NCBI GenBank assembly: GCA_036271795.1 | Contig: DATAZY010000072.1 | Location: forward strand, 1 to 32,848 | Reading direction: 5' to 3' | Length of the DNA: 32,848 nt | DNA from: Galbitalea sp036271795 | Lineage (GTDB): Bacteria > Actinomycetota > Actinomycetes > Actinomycetales > Microbacteriaceae | Shown: piece by piece, positions 7,409 through 15,958 of the stretch | Layout of the letters: every line of letters starts with the position of its first letter | How positions within the stretch are numbered: the first letter of the stretch is position 1 | Notes under the pieces: generated by a model | Databases searched by the model: none | What the model saw: only the letters and a program-made list of their open reading frames with translations | What the model was told of the DNA's origin: nothing | Translations under genes and position numbers: made by a program

Positions 7409-8962
7409 ATGGCAAGCAAGAAAAAGAGCCCCGCTGGCGAGGCTGTGCGGGTGGTGTTGTATGTGCGGATCAGCTCGGACCCGGGCGGGTTGGAGAAGGG
7501 GGTAGACCGGCAAGAGAAAGACTGCCGCGCCCTTGCCGCCGCGTTGGGTTGGCAGGTGGTGCGAGTGTTTCGGGAGAACGATACGTCGGCGTATAAGCAG
7601 AAGACGATCATCCTGCCCACGGGTGAGCGGGTGCGGCGGGTGATCCGCCCCCAGTTCCGGGAGATGCTGGCCGTGTTGGGTCGGGGTGGTGCGGATGCGA
7701 TGATCGCCTACGACTTGGATCGGGCTGTGCGTGATCCGCGCGATCTGGAGGACCTGATCGACACGAAGGTCTTGACCGGGTTTCAGGTGAAGTCCACCAC
7801 CGGGAGTCTGCGGTTGGAGAACGATGCGGATATCGCGATGGCGCGGGTGTTGGTGGCGATGGCGAACAAGTCCTCAGCCGATACCGCGAGGCGGGTGAAG
7901 CGTGCTTCGCAGCAGCAGGCAGAGGACGGCCGGTGGCATGGTGGTGCGGCGCCGTTCGGGTATCGGATGGAGAACTCGACACTGATTCAGGTGCCCGAGC
8001 ACGCGGTTCTGGTTCGGCAGGCTGCGGACCGGGTTCTGGCCGGTGACAGCCTGTACCGGGTGGTGCGGGACTGGAACGAGGCCGGTGTTCCGTCGGCGAA
8101 AGGTGCGAAGTGGGCGACAACGGCGATCCGGCAGATGCTCACCAACCCGGCAATCAGCGCGGTGCGCACGTATCGGCCGGTGTTGGAGGACGGGTCGCTG
8201 TCGAAAGAGGTGGTGCTGACCACGGACGGGATCTGGGAGCCCATCCTCGACACGGAGGTGTTCGAGAAGGTCGGGCAGGTGATCGACGCCCGCGGTGCCG
8301 CGTACCGGGTGGAGGGCCGCGGGCGCACTCGCCTGTACCCGTTCTCGGGGATGATCCGGTGCGGGCGGTGCGGGATCGTGATGCGCAAACAGTCCGACTT
8401 CTACGTCTGCTGCCGGCCCGAGCGGGGTAGTTGCTCTAGGCGGATCAGTTTCGAGCAGACCAACACGGTGATCTTCGCCGCCCTGCTGGAGGCGTACTCG
8501 GCGCCGGAAATCCTCGACCGACTGTCCGGGGCGACTGCGCTGTCGGAGGAGGCTAAGCATCTGCAGAAACATCTCGCCACGGATCGGGCGGCGCTGGCCC
8601 GCCTGGATGACGACCACTACGACGGGGTCGTGGACCGGGCGACCTGGCTGCGGCAGCGCGCGCGCATCCAAGACCGCATCGTCAGGAATCAGGCGACCGT
8701 CGAACAGTCGGCTGCGCTGCTGCCTGTCGACGTCTTCGATCTGGGCACGGTCGCGGCGGAGTGGGACGAGCACACTCCGGCATGGCAGAACCAAGCCGCA
8801 CGGCTGCTGCTCGACCGCGTGGTCATCCACGCGCACCCGAAAGGGATGGGTTCAACCACGAACCGACGCAAAGACGAGAGCGTTCAGGAGCATCAGGCGC
8901 GTCACGCCGAGCTGCGCGGTGAAATCATGGCCCGCCGGGTCAAACTGGTGTGGGCGCGATGA
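7409..8962 (+). CDS. Large serine recombinase (site-specific integrase)
   Basis: A recombinase of 517 residues from the ATG at 7409, chosen because GGAAGG lies eight bases upstream; a GTG nine bases earlier is the alternative. The N-terminal resolvase domain (about 1-150) starts VVLYVRISSDPGG with the nucleophile Ser22 in the YxRxS motif, followed by the GVDRQEKDC and DRAVRDPRDLEDLID motifs. A recombinase domain follows (about 160-280, WHGGAAPFGYRM, VRDWNEAGVPSAKG), then a zinc-ribbon segment MIRCGRCGIVMRK...YVCCRPERGSC with five or six Cys, and a coiled-coil-like C terminus. It would integrate and excise the surrounding element by Ser-linked strand exchange. Its place at the very edge of the element, beside a broken HNH gene, is normal for this class. 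It looks intact. Confidence 0.93.
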   Translation: MASKKKSPAGEAVRVVLYVRISSDPGGLEKGVDRQEKDCRALAAALGWQVVRVFRENDTSAYKQKTIILPTGERVRRVIRPQFREMLAVLGRGGADAMIAYDLDRAVRDPRDLEDLIDTKVLTGFQVKSTTGSLRLENDADIAMARVLVAMANKSSADTARRVKRASQQQAEDGRWHGGAAPFGYRMENSTLIQVPEHAVLVRQAADRVLAGDSLYRVVRDWNEAGVPSAKGAKWATTAIRQMLTNPAISAVRTYRPVLEDGSLSKEVVLTTDGIWEPILDTEVFEKVGQVIDARGAAYRVEGRGRTRLYPFSGMIRCGRCGIVMRKQSDFYVCCRPERGSCSRRISFEQTNTVIFAALLEAYSAPEILDRLSGATALSEEAKHLQKHLATDRAALARLDDDHYDGVVDRATWLRQRARIQDRIVRNQATVEQSAALLPVDVFDLGTVAAEWDEHTPAWQNQAARLLLDRVVIHAHPKGMGSTTNRRKDESVQEHQARHAELRGEIMARRVKLVWAR

Positions 8963-8967
8963 ACCCC

Positions 8968-9171
8968 CTACACGCCCGTGCGGGAGCGGTGCGGGCGGGG
9001 ACGCTGCCACAGGTCAACGAACCCGGCGATCGCCGCCGGGTCCTCGACCTGCGGTGGCAAGCTCTGCTCCCGACGACTGCGGGTGGCCAGGTCCCGACCG
9101 ACCCGAGTCAACACCGTTCGCAGTTCTTGGTCAGCTCCGGTCGGTGTCCTTGCTATCGTCGGAGAAGTCAT
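8968..9171 (-). CDS. Small hypothetical protein convergent with the recombinase
   Basis: A short frame of 67 residues beginning MTSPTIARTPTGADQELRTV at the ATG at 9171. It ends six bases past the end of the recombinase gene on the opposite strand. The composition is charged, with an amphipathic stretch (ELRTVLTRVGRDLATRSRREQ) and a proline-rich tail; there are no Cys or membrane segments. Small genes sit in this position in many integrase-bearing elements and some act as recombination directionality factors, but nothing here identifies that function. The GC-rich opposite strand makes chance frames likely, so confidence is moderate. Confidence 0.4.
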   Translation of the reverse strand: MTSPTIARTPTGADQELRTVLTRVGRDLATRSRREQSLPPQVEDPAAIAGFVDLWQRPRPHRSRTGV

Positions 9172-9592
9172 GGTGTGAGTGTTCATACCCATAGGTGCGT
9201 CACGGTTACCACAGCATCTTGTGGCAGATGTCGGAGGCGGCTACTATATCTGGGTATCCGGGCTATGCAGGTGTTTCTGGGGTTGGAGAATCTCCACTCC
9301 CGGCGGTGGCGCCAAGTTGGCGGCACCGCACCGGCGGGCTGTGGTGGTGCCGAATCGGCACCACCGGCAATTCCCCGGGCCGCGCACGGTCATGCAGATT
9401 CTGCGGGACCGGCAATCATGGGCGGCGACACGGTCCCGCAATCTTTGCGGGACCGGCAATTCCGCGGAAAACACGATCCTACGGAATCAGTAACACCGTG
9501 AACGCGACGTTGGCTCAGAGCCCTGCGCGGGCCGAGCGACTCAGGCTCGTTGCCGTAGGGCTGAGTTACAATTGGCATACGGGAGGTTGCTG
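9172..9592. repeat. Non-coding palindrome-rich segment
   Basis: No convincing gene is seen here. It holds two strong dyads: 9343-9365 (11-base arms GGTGGTGCCGA/TCGGCACCACC around one base) and 9431-9455 (11-base arms CGGTCCCGCAA/TTGCGGGACCG around TCT). GCGGGACCGGCAAT occurs twice in direct orientation (9403-9416 and 9447-9460), and the shorter ACCGGCAATT also follows the first palindrome at 9363-9372. The set reads as repeated units of a protein-binding or nicking region rather than a terminator, because no T-tracts follow. Confidence 0.65.
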
Positions 9593-9727
9593 ATGGAGTA
9601 CGGGATGAACGGCGCAGCTTCGGGCGCGCCGCAGTCGTTGCGCGCCTGTTATGACAGCCACCTTGTTGACGATGCCTTTCTCTACGACATCACTGCGCAA
9701 ACCGCAACCAGCCTCTCTGCGGTCTGA
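9593..9727 (+). CDS. Short peptide gene, 44 residues, unknown
   Basis: A short frame starting MEYGMNGAASGAPQSLRACY and ending ITAQTATSLSAV. It has a good ribosome site, GGGAGG at 9581-9586, with six bases to the ATG. A preceding start-poor frame ends TGATG over this ATG, so coupling is possible. The peptide is acidic to neutral, has one Cys, and has no signal peptide or membrane segment. It lies between the palindrome region and the leftward three-gene operon and has no recognised relatives. It could be a regulatory or precursor peptide, but nothing in the surroundings (no modifying enzyme, no transporter) supports a RiPP. Confidence 0.4.
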   Translation: MEYGMNGAASGAPQSLRACYDSHLVDDAFLYDITAQTATSLSAV

Positions 9728-9873
9728 CCCGCCTGAGCCGTTCGAGGTCTCTATTTACAGTTCTTACGGGGAGGACAGTCGTGGCTTCCGCGCGGTGCGC
9801 GGCGCGAATAGACATTGAGCTCCCGGGAACGGATCCACGTACCCAATCCCGGCCACGCTCGACTTCGTTGCCA

Positions 9874-10458
9874 TCACAGGTCGTCGATGCGGGGTCCTTC
9901 CGATGGTTGGAGGGCCCGGGCGTGGAGCTGCGTCGAAGCCACTATCGCAGCGACGCAATCCGGCGCCGCACCGACAACAACTGAAGTCGAATAGATGTCC
10001 GCTCCTACTTGCCATGCCGCGTCCTCAGTCCACCAACGGACCGGGTATCGCCACGCGTGGTCGCCTTGGATTGGAGTTTCGATCGCGCTAAGTGGCCCGG
10101 TGAAGATGAGCATTTCCCGTTCCGGTGGCAACATAACTTTGGGTTCGGTGGCTGCCGAAAATTCCGCGTATCCTTCCCACATCCCGAAGTAACACTGGTT
10201 TGGTGTCCTGGTAAATCGTGTCAGCACTGCTGCCAGCGCCGATGCGACTTCAACATCCAAGGAGCCCGCGGGGACATCAGTGCCTGCCGTCCATTTGGGT
10301 TGAACTTGGTTTGACACGCGGGCAAACGCTTCGTACTTTGTTGACACGAGGGAGCCCAGAGCCTCGCCCGAGTTTTCTAAGTCTGCGGCGAACCGAGCGG
10401 CGAATATTCTCACATCCGATAACGGCGTGAGCTCCGTTGGGCTGCTCTGCTCGTTCAT
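9874..10458 (-). CDS. Hypothetical cytoplasmic protein, third gene of the secreted-protein operon
   Basis: A soluble protein of 194 residues with no signal peptide, starting MNEQSSPTELTPLSDVRIFA. The start at 10458 overlaps the stop of the upstream lipoprotein gene in an ATGA arrangement, which predicts coupled translation and argues for this start over one 33 bases earlier. The middle has EREMLIFTGPLSAIETPIQ and the C-terminal third has HAWRYPVRWWTEDAAWQVGA, then VAAIVASTQLHARALQPSE. The aromatic WWTEDAAW block is reminiscent of small actinobacterial proteins found beside phage and plasmid genes, but I cannot assign a family. A role as intracellular partner or immunity protein of the exported products is possible but not shown. 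Confidence 0.7.
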   Translation of the reverse strand: MNEQSSPTELTPLSDVRIFAARFAADLENSGEALGSLVSTKYEAFARVSNQVQPKWTAGTDVPAGSLDVEVASALAAVLTRFTRTPNQCYFGMWEGYAEFSAATEPKVMLPPEREMLIFTGPLSAIETPIQGDHAWRYPVRWWTEDAAWQVGADIYSTSVVVGAAPDCVAAIVASTQLHARALQPSEGPRIDDL

Positions 10459-11087
10459 CCGTCGGTGCCTTGAGTGACGCGCATCGCCCACGACGCGGAG
10501 ATGGTGATTGGCGGCGACGGTGTCCCCGTCGAGTCAGGTGGGCCTGCATGTAGGTACGCAAGTCGAAAGACGATGATCTTCGCCAGCTGCAGTTTTGCGA
10601 TTGTCACGGTGAGGTGAGTAGCGCTTGTGGTCACCACGCATGCGTGCGATTGAAGACAGTTAATCAGCGTGCCAGTCTGCGAGGTTGGGAGTCCGCTCCC
10701 ATCCACTTTATCGAAAACGCTCACCAGCATCTGGGAAGGCCGCACTGGTGAGTTGAACGTCACCTTGACAGCGTGACTTGAAAGCGGGACCTCAGGCAGG
10801 GGAACTGTGCTCGGATCGGTAACGAGCTTGCGTGTCCACTGCCCTGCGTTCCACCACTCGTACTGAGCGATCTTAAGCGCCACACCATCAGCGACCACCG
10901 TCGGTGGCGATAGAGGCGGCGTCTGTATGGCTTGAAGCAACTGACCCCCCGGGTTCGAGGACGACGGAGCCGGACCTGCTGGAGAGCAGCCCACGAGGGC
11001 GAAGGTGATCAAACCGACTCCCACACCCAGACATGACGTCCGGTGAGCAAATCGCTTCCACCGGCCGGCACCCGTCGTTAGATTCAT
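10455..11087 (-). CDS. Predicted lipoprotein, second gene of the operon
   Basis: A protein of 210 residues with a lipoprotein signal: a basic start (GRWKRFAHR), the hydrophobic segment GVGVGLITFAL, and the lipobox LVGC with Cys at residue 34. After a Pro/Ser linker comes a beta-rich domain (SHAVKVTFNSPVRPSQMLVSVF, THLTVTIAKLQLAKIIVFRLAYLH) with two further Cys (NCLQSHAC) that could pair outside the cell. The alternating hydrophobic strands suggest an immunoglobulin-like or carbohydrate-binding beta-sandwich, but no named family is recognised. It lies 21 bases after the secreted-protein gene and overlaps the next gene by four bases. Confidence 0.75.
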   Translation of the reverse strand: MNLTTGAGRWKRFAHRTSCLGVGVGLITFALVGCSPAGPAPSSSNPGGQLLQAIQTPPLSPPTVVADGVALKIAQYEWWNAGQWTRKLVTDPSTVPLPEVPLSSHAVKVTFNSPVRPSQMLVSVFDKVDGSGLPTSQTGTLINCLQSHACVVTTSATHLTVTIAKLQLAKIIVFRLAYLHAGPPDSTGTPSPPITISASWAMRVTQGTDG

Positions 11088-11108
11088 AGGTATTGCGACC
11101 TTAGATCG

Positions 11109-11627
11109 TCAGCACCTGAAATTTTGGACCGGGCTCGCCGTCGCACCGGTGTATTCCGTCCCGCCCTCGATCGAGTAGTGCGTTGAAGAGCCATAGAACG
11201 AGTGCTCATCCGTGGAACTGCATCCCGCGTGAGGAGTTGCGTCTCCTGACTTGTTTGCGAACGTGCGAGATGCAGAACCGGAGTTCAGCGGATTCCATCC
11301 GAACCAGGCCAGATTCCAATCCGTCGTGGTGACGCCGAGTTGGTCAACTGAAAAGGTGCAGTTAGTACGGCCATGAACCGAGGACGTAGTGCCGGACAGG
11401 TGCGCGTTGTCGGTCTGCCCATAGCAGCCCGCTGGACTGCTTCCGAGATGCACCGTGTTGGGGTGAACGCCAGTCGACGGCGCCGTGCCGGAGGAAGTCA
11501 GCGTCTGGGTCGAAGGGGTTCCGGGAGGTGGGGGCGTCACCGCTGCGGCGACGCTAGGTAAAGACAGACCGACCAGCGCGAGCACCGATGTCACGGCCGC
11601 GACTGAGATCGAACGACTAAGGCGTTT
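11109..11627 (-). CDS. Small secreted cysteine-containing protein, first gene of the operon
   Basis: A protein of 172 residues starting MKRLSRSISVAAVTSVLALV with a classical Sec signal peptide ending near SVAAA (residue about 29). The mature part has a Pro/Thr-rich linker (TPPPPGTPST) and a domain of about 115 residues that is rich in Gly, Ser, Thr and aromatic residues, with four Cys (AGCYGQ, TNCTF, AGCSST and the terminal FRC), enough for two disulfides. The ATG at 11627 is preceded by GAGAGGA; longer in-frame starts lack a ribosome site and would bury the signal peptide. There is no recognised catalytic motif. It could be a surface or secreted effector such as a bacteriocin; no family match was recognised. 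Confidence 0.75.
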   Translation of the reverse strand, partial: KRLSRSISVAAVTSVLALVGLSLPSVAAAVTPPPPGTPSTQTLTSSGTAPSTGVHPNTVHLGSSPAGCYGQTDNAHLSGTTSSVHGRTNCTFSVDQLGVTTTDWNLAWFGWNPLNSGSASRTFANKSGDATPHAGCSSTDEHSFYGSSTHYSIEGGTEYTGATASPVQNFRC

Positions 11628-12324
11628 CATTTCTTTCCTCTCGATTTGATAGGCAGGCAAACCAGTCTGTCTACCGCTGAAGCTAGCCCTATCGATCTTG
11701 AGCGTCAATCAAATTCTTTGCCCATCGGCTGAACGAACGAGTTCGATACAAGATCAAGATTCGAGTCAGTTTTTTGCACTGAGCGTCCCCTCGCAGACAT
11801 AGATTCGGGAAGGCCGGCGAGACCTTTCCTCTGCACCACCGGAAGTTGCAGCCGCCGCTTCCTTGGGCAGCGAACCCTGCTAAGAAGCCGTACTGCAGAG
11901 CGGGGCAAGTTATGAGTTAGCTACCTAAAGTCATACCCAACCGGCCAACTTGAGTATGCAATTCGACGCTGCCCAGCTCACGGACGAAGAATTCGCTAGC
12001 CGACATGGGTCGTGATTGACCGACCTGGTTGAGCCCCTCAACGTCCCTGTTGGACGGTCGCCCAACGTGTGTCGTAGCGATTGCCACGCTGTGCGCGCCG
12101 CAACAAACTGCGGGCGTCCATGAACGAATCCCGGTCCCGAATGGCTCTAACGAAGGGGCGGCTACCCAGTTATGCCCTCGCTCGGCATAGACCACGGCCC
12201 GCAGTTGTTCCACCCCTCCGGCTCGAAACCACCCACACGTTGGCACCAAGGGTGCGTGTGGGAGCGCCAGCGCACCTTCTCTTTGAGATGACTCGTGTCG
12301 TGGCCGTCTCGGGAGGGCTGTGCG
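11628..12324. other. Intergenic region of about 700 bases between operon and relaxase
   Basis: No gene is supported here. Leftward frames in this stretch have no ribosome site or recognisable motif, and the longest one continues as antisense of the relaxase gene. It should hold the promoter of the leftward secreted-protein operon and that of the relaxase. Its notable structure is the hairpin at 12232-12262. Confidence 0.6.
12232..12262. other. oriT: Compound hairpin upstream of the relaxase gene, candidate oriT
   Basis: CCCACAC (12232-12238) pairs with GTGTGGG (12256-12262), and inside it GCACC (12243-12247) pairs with GGTGC (12251-12255) around AAG, with a four-base asymmetric bulge. It lies about 60 bases before the MobF relaxase start and has no T-tract, so a terminator is unlikely. 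Relaxase origins usually hold an inverted repeat beside the nick site close to the relaxase gene. The nick site itself cannot be read from the sequence. Confidence 0.4.
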
Positions 12325-15300
12325 GTGGTGATGTCGATCCGGGTGATGTCTGCTGGCCGTAGCTTCGAGTACCTGCTGAAGTCCGTCGCCGCCGGCGACG
12401 GAGACCGCGACCTGGGTACACCGCTGACCCGCTACTACACGGCCGAGGGAACCCCGCCCGGGACTTGGCTCGGATCCGGTCTGCCTGGGCTTGGCGGTGA
12501 GGAAACCGGGCGGCTCCACGAGGGCGACCCGGTGACTGAGGAGCAGTTGGAACGGTTGCTCGGATCCGGGCTGGACCCGGTGACCGGCGCGAAACTCGGT
12601 ACGGCATATCCCGTCCTCCAACCCCCGTCCCGGCGCATCGCGGGCCGTATTGCACGACTCGACGCCTCCCTGGACGATGCGACCCGCACGCAACAGGTTG
12701 CGCACATCGAGAAAGAGGAGCGTGCCCGCTCTTCGCGCACTCCGGTTGCGGGATTCGATTTGACGTTCTCCCCACCGAAGTCGTTCAGCGGGCTGTGGGG
12801 TGTTACGGACGCGGGGACGCAATCGTTGCTCGCGCAGGCGCACCATGCCGCACTGCGCGACACCCTCAACCTGCTGGAGCGGCAGGTTGCCGCAACACGG
12901 GTTGGGCATGGTGGTGTCGCGTCGATGCCGGTGCGTGGGGTGATCGCGGCGGCGTTCGATCACTACGACACCCGCGCCGGCGACCCGCAACTGCATACCC
13001 ACGTTGTGGTGTCGAACAAGGTGCAGGGCGAAGACGGGAAGTGGCGAACTCTGGACTCCCGGACCTTGCATAGGGCGACGGTGGCACTGTCGGCGTCGTA
13101 TAACGCGTTCCTCGCCGACCATGCGACCCAGCTGGTCAGGGTGTCGTGGGCGCCGGTTGCGCGGCGCAGCAGCCAGTTCACCGGTTGGGAGATCGACGGA
13201 GTCCCAGCGGAGTTGTTGGCGGAGTTCTCCCGTCGCACCCTCGGGGTTCACGGCGCGGAGGGGATCGAGCAGGCAGCGCAACGACTGATCGGCGAGTACC
13301 GGACCACACACGGCCACTCCCCATCGCAGGCAGCGGAGACGAGGTTGCGGCAGCAGGCAACCTTGGAGACACGGCCGGAGAAGGAGTTGCACTCGCTCGC
13401 GGAGCTGACTGCGGACTGGCGGGCGCGCGCAACATCGGTCCTCGGACAAGACGCGACATTGTGGGCGCGCGAACTACTGACGCGCCCACCGGTTGAGGCG
13501 GTGTTGCGGGTCGACGACCTGCCGATGGATCGGTTGCACGATATTGCGGCTGTGGTGTTGATGGAGGTCGGGAACCGGCGCGCAACATGGGGGCACTGGA
13601 ACCTGTACGCAGAGGCGGCCCGGCAGACGATGGGATTCCGCTTCGCCTCCGCCGACGACCGCGAGCGTGTACTGGCGAGGGTAGTCGCACGTGCCGAGCA
13701 GGACTCGATACGGTTGACACCGGAATACGACCGGCTCGTTCCGGCCAGGTTCGTGAACCCAACGGATGGGACGCATGGGTTCCAGCGAGCCGATGAGGTT
13801 GCCTACACCAGCCAGGACATCCTCGACGCCGAAACCCGACTCCTGGAACACGCGGCCGACCAGTCAGGTCCTCGGTTGTCGCTGCGGTTTGCCTATCGAC
13901 ACACGTCCCGCCCGATCCGCGGGGTGAAGCTCGGCGACGACCAGGCCGCAGCGATCCTGCAGCTCGCGACCTCCGGACGTGCCCTTGATGTGCTTGTCGG
14001 GCCGGCCGGGACGGGGAAGACAACGGCGTTGCGCGCCCTGCACCGCGCCTGGACTTCCACCCACGGCAAGGACTCCGTCATCGGCCTCGCCCCGTCCGCC
14101 GCCGCAGCGGATGTTCTGGGACAGGAACTCGGCATCCGGACGGAAAACACGGCCAAGTACCTGCACGAGTACACGCACGGCCGCTGGAACCTGAAACCGG
14201 GCCAACTGGTCCTCATTGACGAGGCATCCCTCGCCGGAACGCTGGCCCTGGACAGGATCGCCAGCCACGCCGCGGCCGTGGGGGCGAAAGTCGTCCTGAT
14301 CGGCGACAACGCCCAACTCTCCGCCGTGGAGACCGGTGGTGCGTTCGGGATGCTCGCCCGCACCCGCGACGACGTTGCCGAGTTGGTCGACGTGCGCAGG
14401 TTCTCCGCCGAATGGGAGAAGACCGCGAGCCTGGGGTTGCGCCACGGCGACCCCACGGTGCTCGACAATTACGTGGAGCATGGGCGGGTGCATGACGGCG
14501 ACCAGGACACCATGCTCGATGCCCTCTACCGGGCATGGTCCGCCGACCGGGACGCGGGCTTGCGATCAGTGATGATCGCCGCCACCGCCGAGACCGTCAC
14601 CGCCCTGAACGAGCGCGCTCGTGCCGACCTCGTGGCCGCCGGCCAAGTTCAGGAATCGGGAGTGGCATTGCGCGACGACACCACCGCCGGAACCGGGGAC
14701 GTGATCGTGACCCGACTCAACGACCGCCGCCTGACCGCTGGCGGCGGGTCGTGGGTGAAGAACGGCGACCGTTGGCAGGCCACCCGCACCTTCCAGGATG
14801 GTGCCCTCGCCGTGCGCCGACTCGGCAAAAACGACACCCCGCACGGCCGGGCGGTCGTCCTGCCCGCGTCGTATGTTGCCGAGAGTGTGGAGCTTGGCTA
14901 CGCCACCACCACCCACCGCGCGCAGGGCTCCACGGTGGACACCGCCCACGCCCTGATCGACCCGCAGACTGCGAGCCGGGAACTGCTCTACGTCGCCCTC
15001 ACCCGCGGGCGCAACGGCAACCACGCCTACGTCATCGACGCTCCCGACGAGAACGTCGAAGCCCACCACGACCTCACCGAGCCCACGACCGCGACCGAAC
15101 GACTCGCCCGGGTACTCGGCAGGTCGGACGCCGAACACTCGGCCACCGAAACCATGCAACTTGCGGTCGAGGAACACACCTCGCTCAGGAAGCTGCTGCG
15201 CGAGTACGAGACGATCGCCAGCTACGCGCAAGAGGCACGATGGGCGGCACTGATCGACAACGCTCCACTAGGCGAAACAATCCGGGATGACGTGTTCGCC

Positions 15301-15927
15301 TGCGCTTACTACCCGGCACTGCAAGCCACGCTTCGGCGGGCAGAATCCCACGGGTACGAACCCGAACGGATGCTCGCCGCTGCCGCTAGCGCCCTCGACC
15401 GCTACCAACCAGTCGAGGGCACAGAGCCGGCCGATCCCGGACTGCTGCTGACCCGATGGATCGACAAGGTCACCGCCCAACCCCGGCACGGCACGAACCG
15501 GCCAGGACCATCCCGTGTCGCAGGTCTCCTGCCCCGTCCGATCGGGCCAATGGACGAGGACATGCGCGCCGCAATGGCGGAACGCCAGCATCTCATCGAG
15601 CGCGCTGTTCAACAGCTCACCGTCACCGACCTGGAAGCCGGCGCGGCCTGGACGAAACGGCTCGGCACACCCGGCAACAGCCCAAGACAGCAAGCCGAGT
15701 GGTTCCGGGCTGCAGCCACGATCCGCTTCTACCGGGAACGGCACGACATCACCGGGGCATCCCCGCTCGGCAACCCCGACCAGATGAACGGGCTAGAGCA
15801 GGCATACGAATACCGGGCCGCGCGAGCCGCCTACACCCGCACCAGATACCTCACCGCCCATCAACCCGGCCACGGGATCACCCGCACCGGGCCGGACATC
15901 GACCGGGGGCGAGGCATCAGCCTGTAA
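12325..15927 (+). CDS. MobF conjugative relaxase with C-terminal helicase (TrwC/TraA type)
   Basis: About 1200 residues, full length for a MobF relaxase-helicase that nicks oriT, stays bound to the 5' end and unwinds DNA for transfer. The relaxase domain (about 1-330) begins SIRVMSAGRSFEYLLKSVAAGDGD and has the metal-binding histidines H213, H224 and H226 in DHYDTRAGDPQLHTH. The helicase part has Walker A GPAGTGKT (559-566), Walker B LVLIDEAS, the motif THRAQGSTVDTAHALID, and motif VI YVALTRGRNGNHAYVI. The C-terminal 250 residues are unassigned. I chose GTG 12325, seven bases after GGGAGGG; ATG 12331 is equally possible. No type IV secretion genes are in the window, so the element is mobilizable, or its transfer genes lie elsewhere. 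Confidence 0.93.
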   Translation: MVMSIRVMSAGRSFEYLLKSVAAGDGDRDLGTPLTRYYTAEGTPPGTWLGSGLPGLGGEETGRLHEGDPVTEEQLERLLGSGLDPVTGAKLGTAYPVLQPPSRRIAGRIARLDASLDDATRTQQVAHIEKEERARSSRTPVAGFDLTFSPPKSFSGLWGVTDAGTQSLLAQAHHAALRDTLNLLERQVAATRVGHGGVASMPVRGVIAAAFDHYDTRAGDPQLHTHVVVSNKVQGEDGKWRTLDSRTLHRATVALSASYNAFLADHATQLVRVSWAPVARRSSQFTGWEIDGVPAELLAEFSRRTLGVHGAEGIEQAAQRLIGEYRTTHGHSPSQAAETRLRQQATLETRPEKELHSLAELTADWRARATSVLGQDATLWARELLTRPPVEAVLRVDDLPMDRLHDIAAVVLMEVGNRRATWGHWNLYAEAARQTMGFRFASADDRERVLARVVARAEQDSIRLTPEYDRLVPARFVNPTDGTHGFQRADEVAYTSQDILDAETRLLEHAADQSGPRLSLRFAYRHTSRPIRGVKLGDDQAAAILQLATSGRALDVLVGPAGTGKTTALRALHRAWTSTHGKDSVIGLAPSAAAADVLGQELGIRTENTAKYLHEYTHGRWNLKPGQLVLIDEASLAGTLALDRIASHAAAVGAKVVLIGDNAQLSAVETGGAFGMLARTRDDVAELVDVRRFSAEWEKTASLGLRHGDPTVLDNYVEHGRVHDGDQDTMLDALYRAWSADRDAGLRSVMIAATAETVTALNERARADLVAAGQVQESGVALRDDTTAGTGDVIVTRLNDRRLTAGGGSWVKNGDRWQATRTFQDGALAVRRLGKNDTPHGRAVVLPASYVAESVELGYATTTHRAQGSTVDTAHALIDPQTASRELLYVALTRGRNGNHAYVIDAPDENVEAHHDLTEPTTATERLARVLGRSDAEHSATETMQLAVEEHTSLRKLLREYETIASYAQEARWAALIDNAPLGETIRDDVFACAYYPALQATLRRAESHGYEPERMLAAAASALDRYQPVEGTEPADPGLLLTRWIDKVTAQPRHGTNRPGPSRVAGLLPRPIGPMDEDMRAAMAERQHLIERAVQQLTVTDLEAGAAWTKRLGTPGNSPRQQAEWFRAAATIRFYRERHDITGASPLGNPDQMNGLEQAYEYRAARAAYTRTRYLTAHQPGHGITRTGPDIDRGRGISL

Positions 15928-15958
15928 CCCCTACCCGGTGTCCGAGGTGGGGCGTACC

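Noticed and set aside
9300..9470. CRISPR array or terminator for the palindromic repeats
   Set aside because: There are only two or three copies with unequal spacing and no cas genes, and no T-tract follows either hairpin.
9781..9984. GTG frame with a GGGGAGGA ribosome-like site
   Set aside because: The Shine-Dalgarno match is good, but the product has no motif and its 3' half is antisense to the better supported gene at 9874-10458. It is left open only as a faint possibility.
11917..13449. Long leftward open frame of 510 codons
   Set aside because: It lies mostly antisense to the MobF relaxase domain, whose motifs are beyond doubt. The translation is Arg/His/Gln-rich without motifs, as expected for a high-GC shadow.
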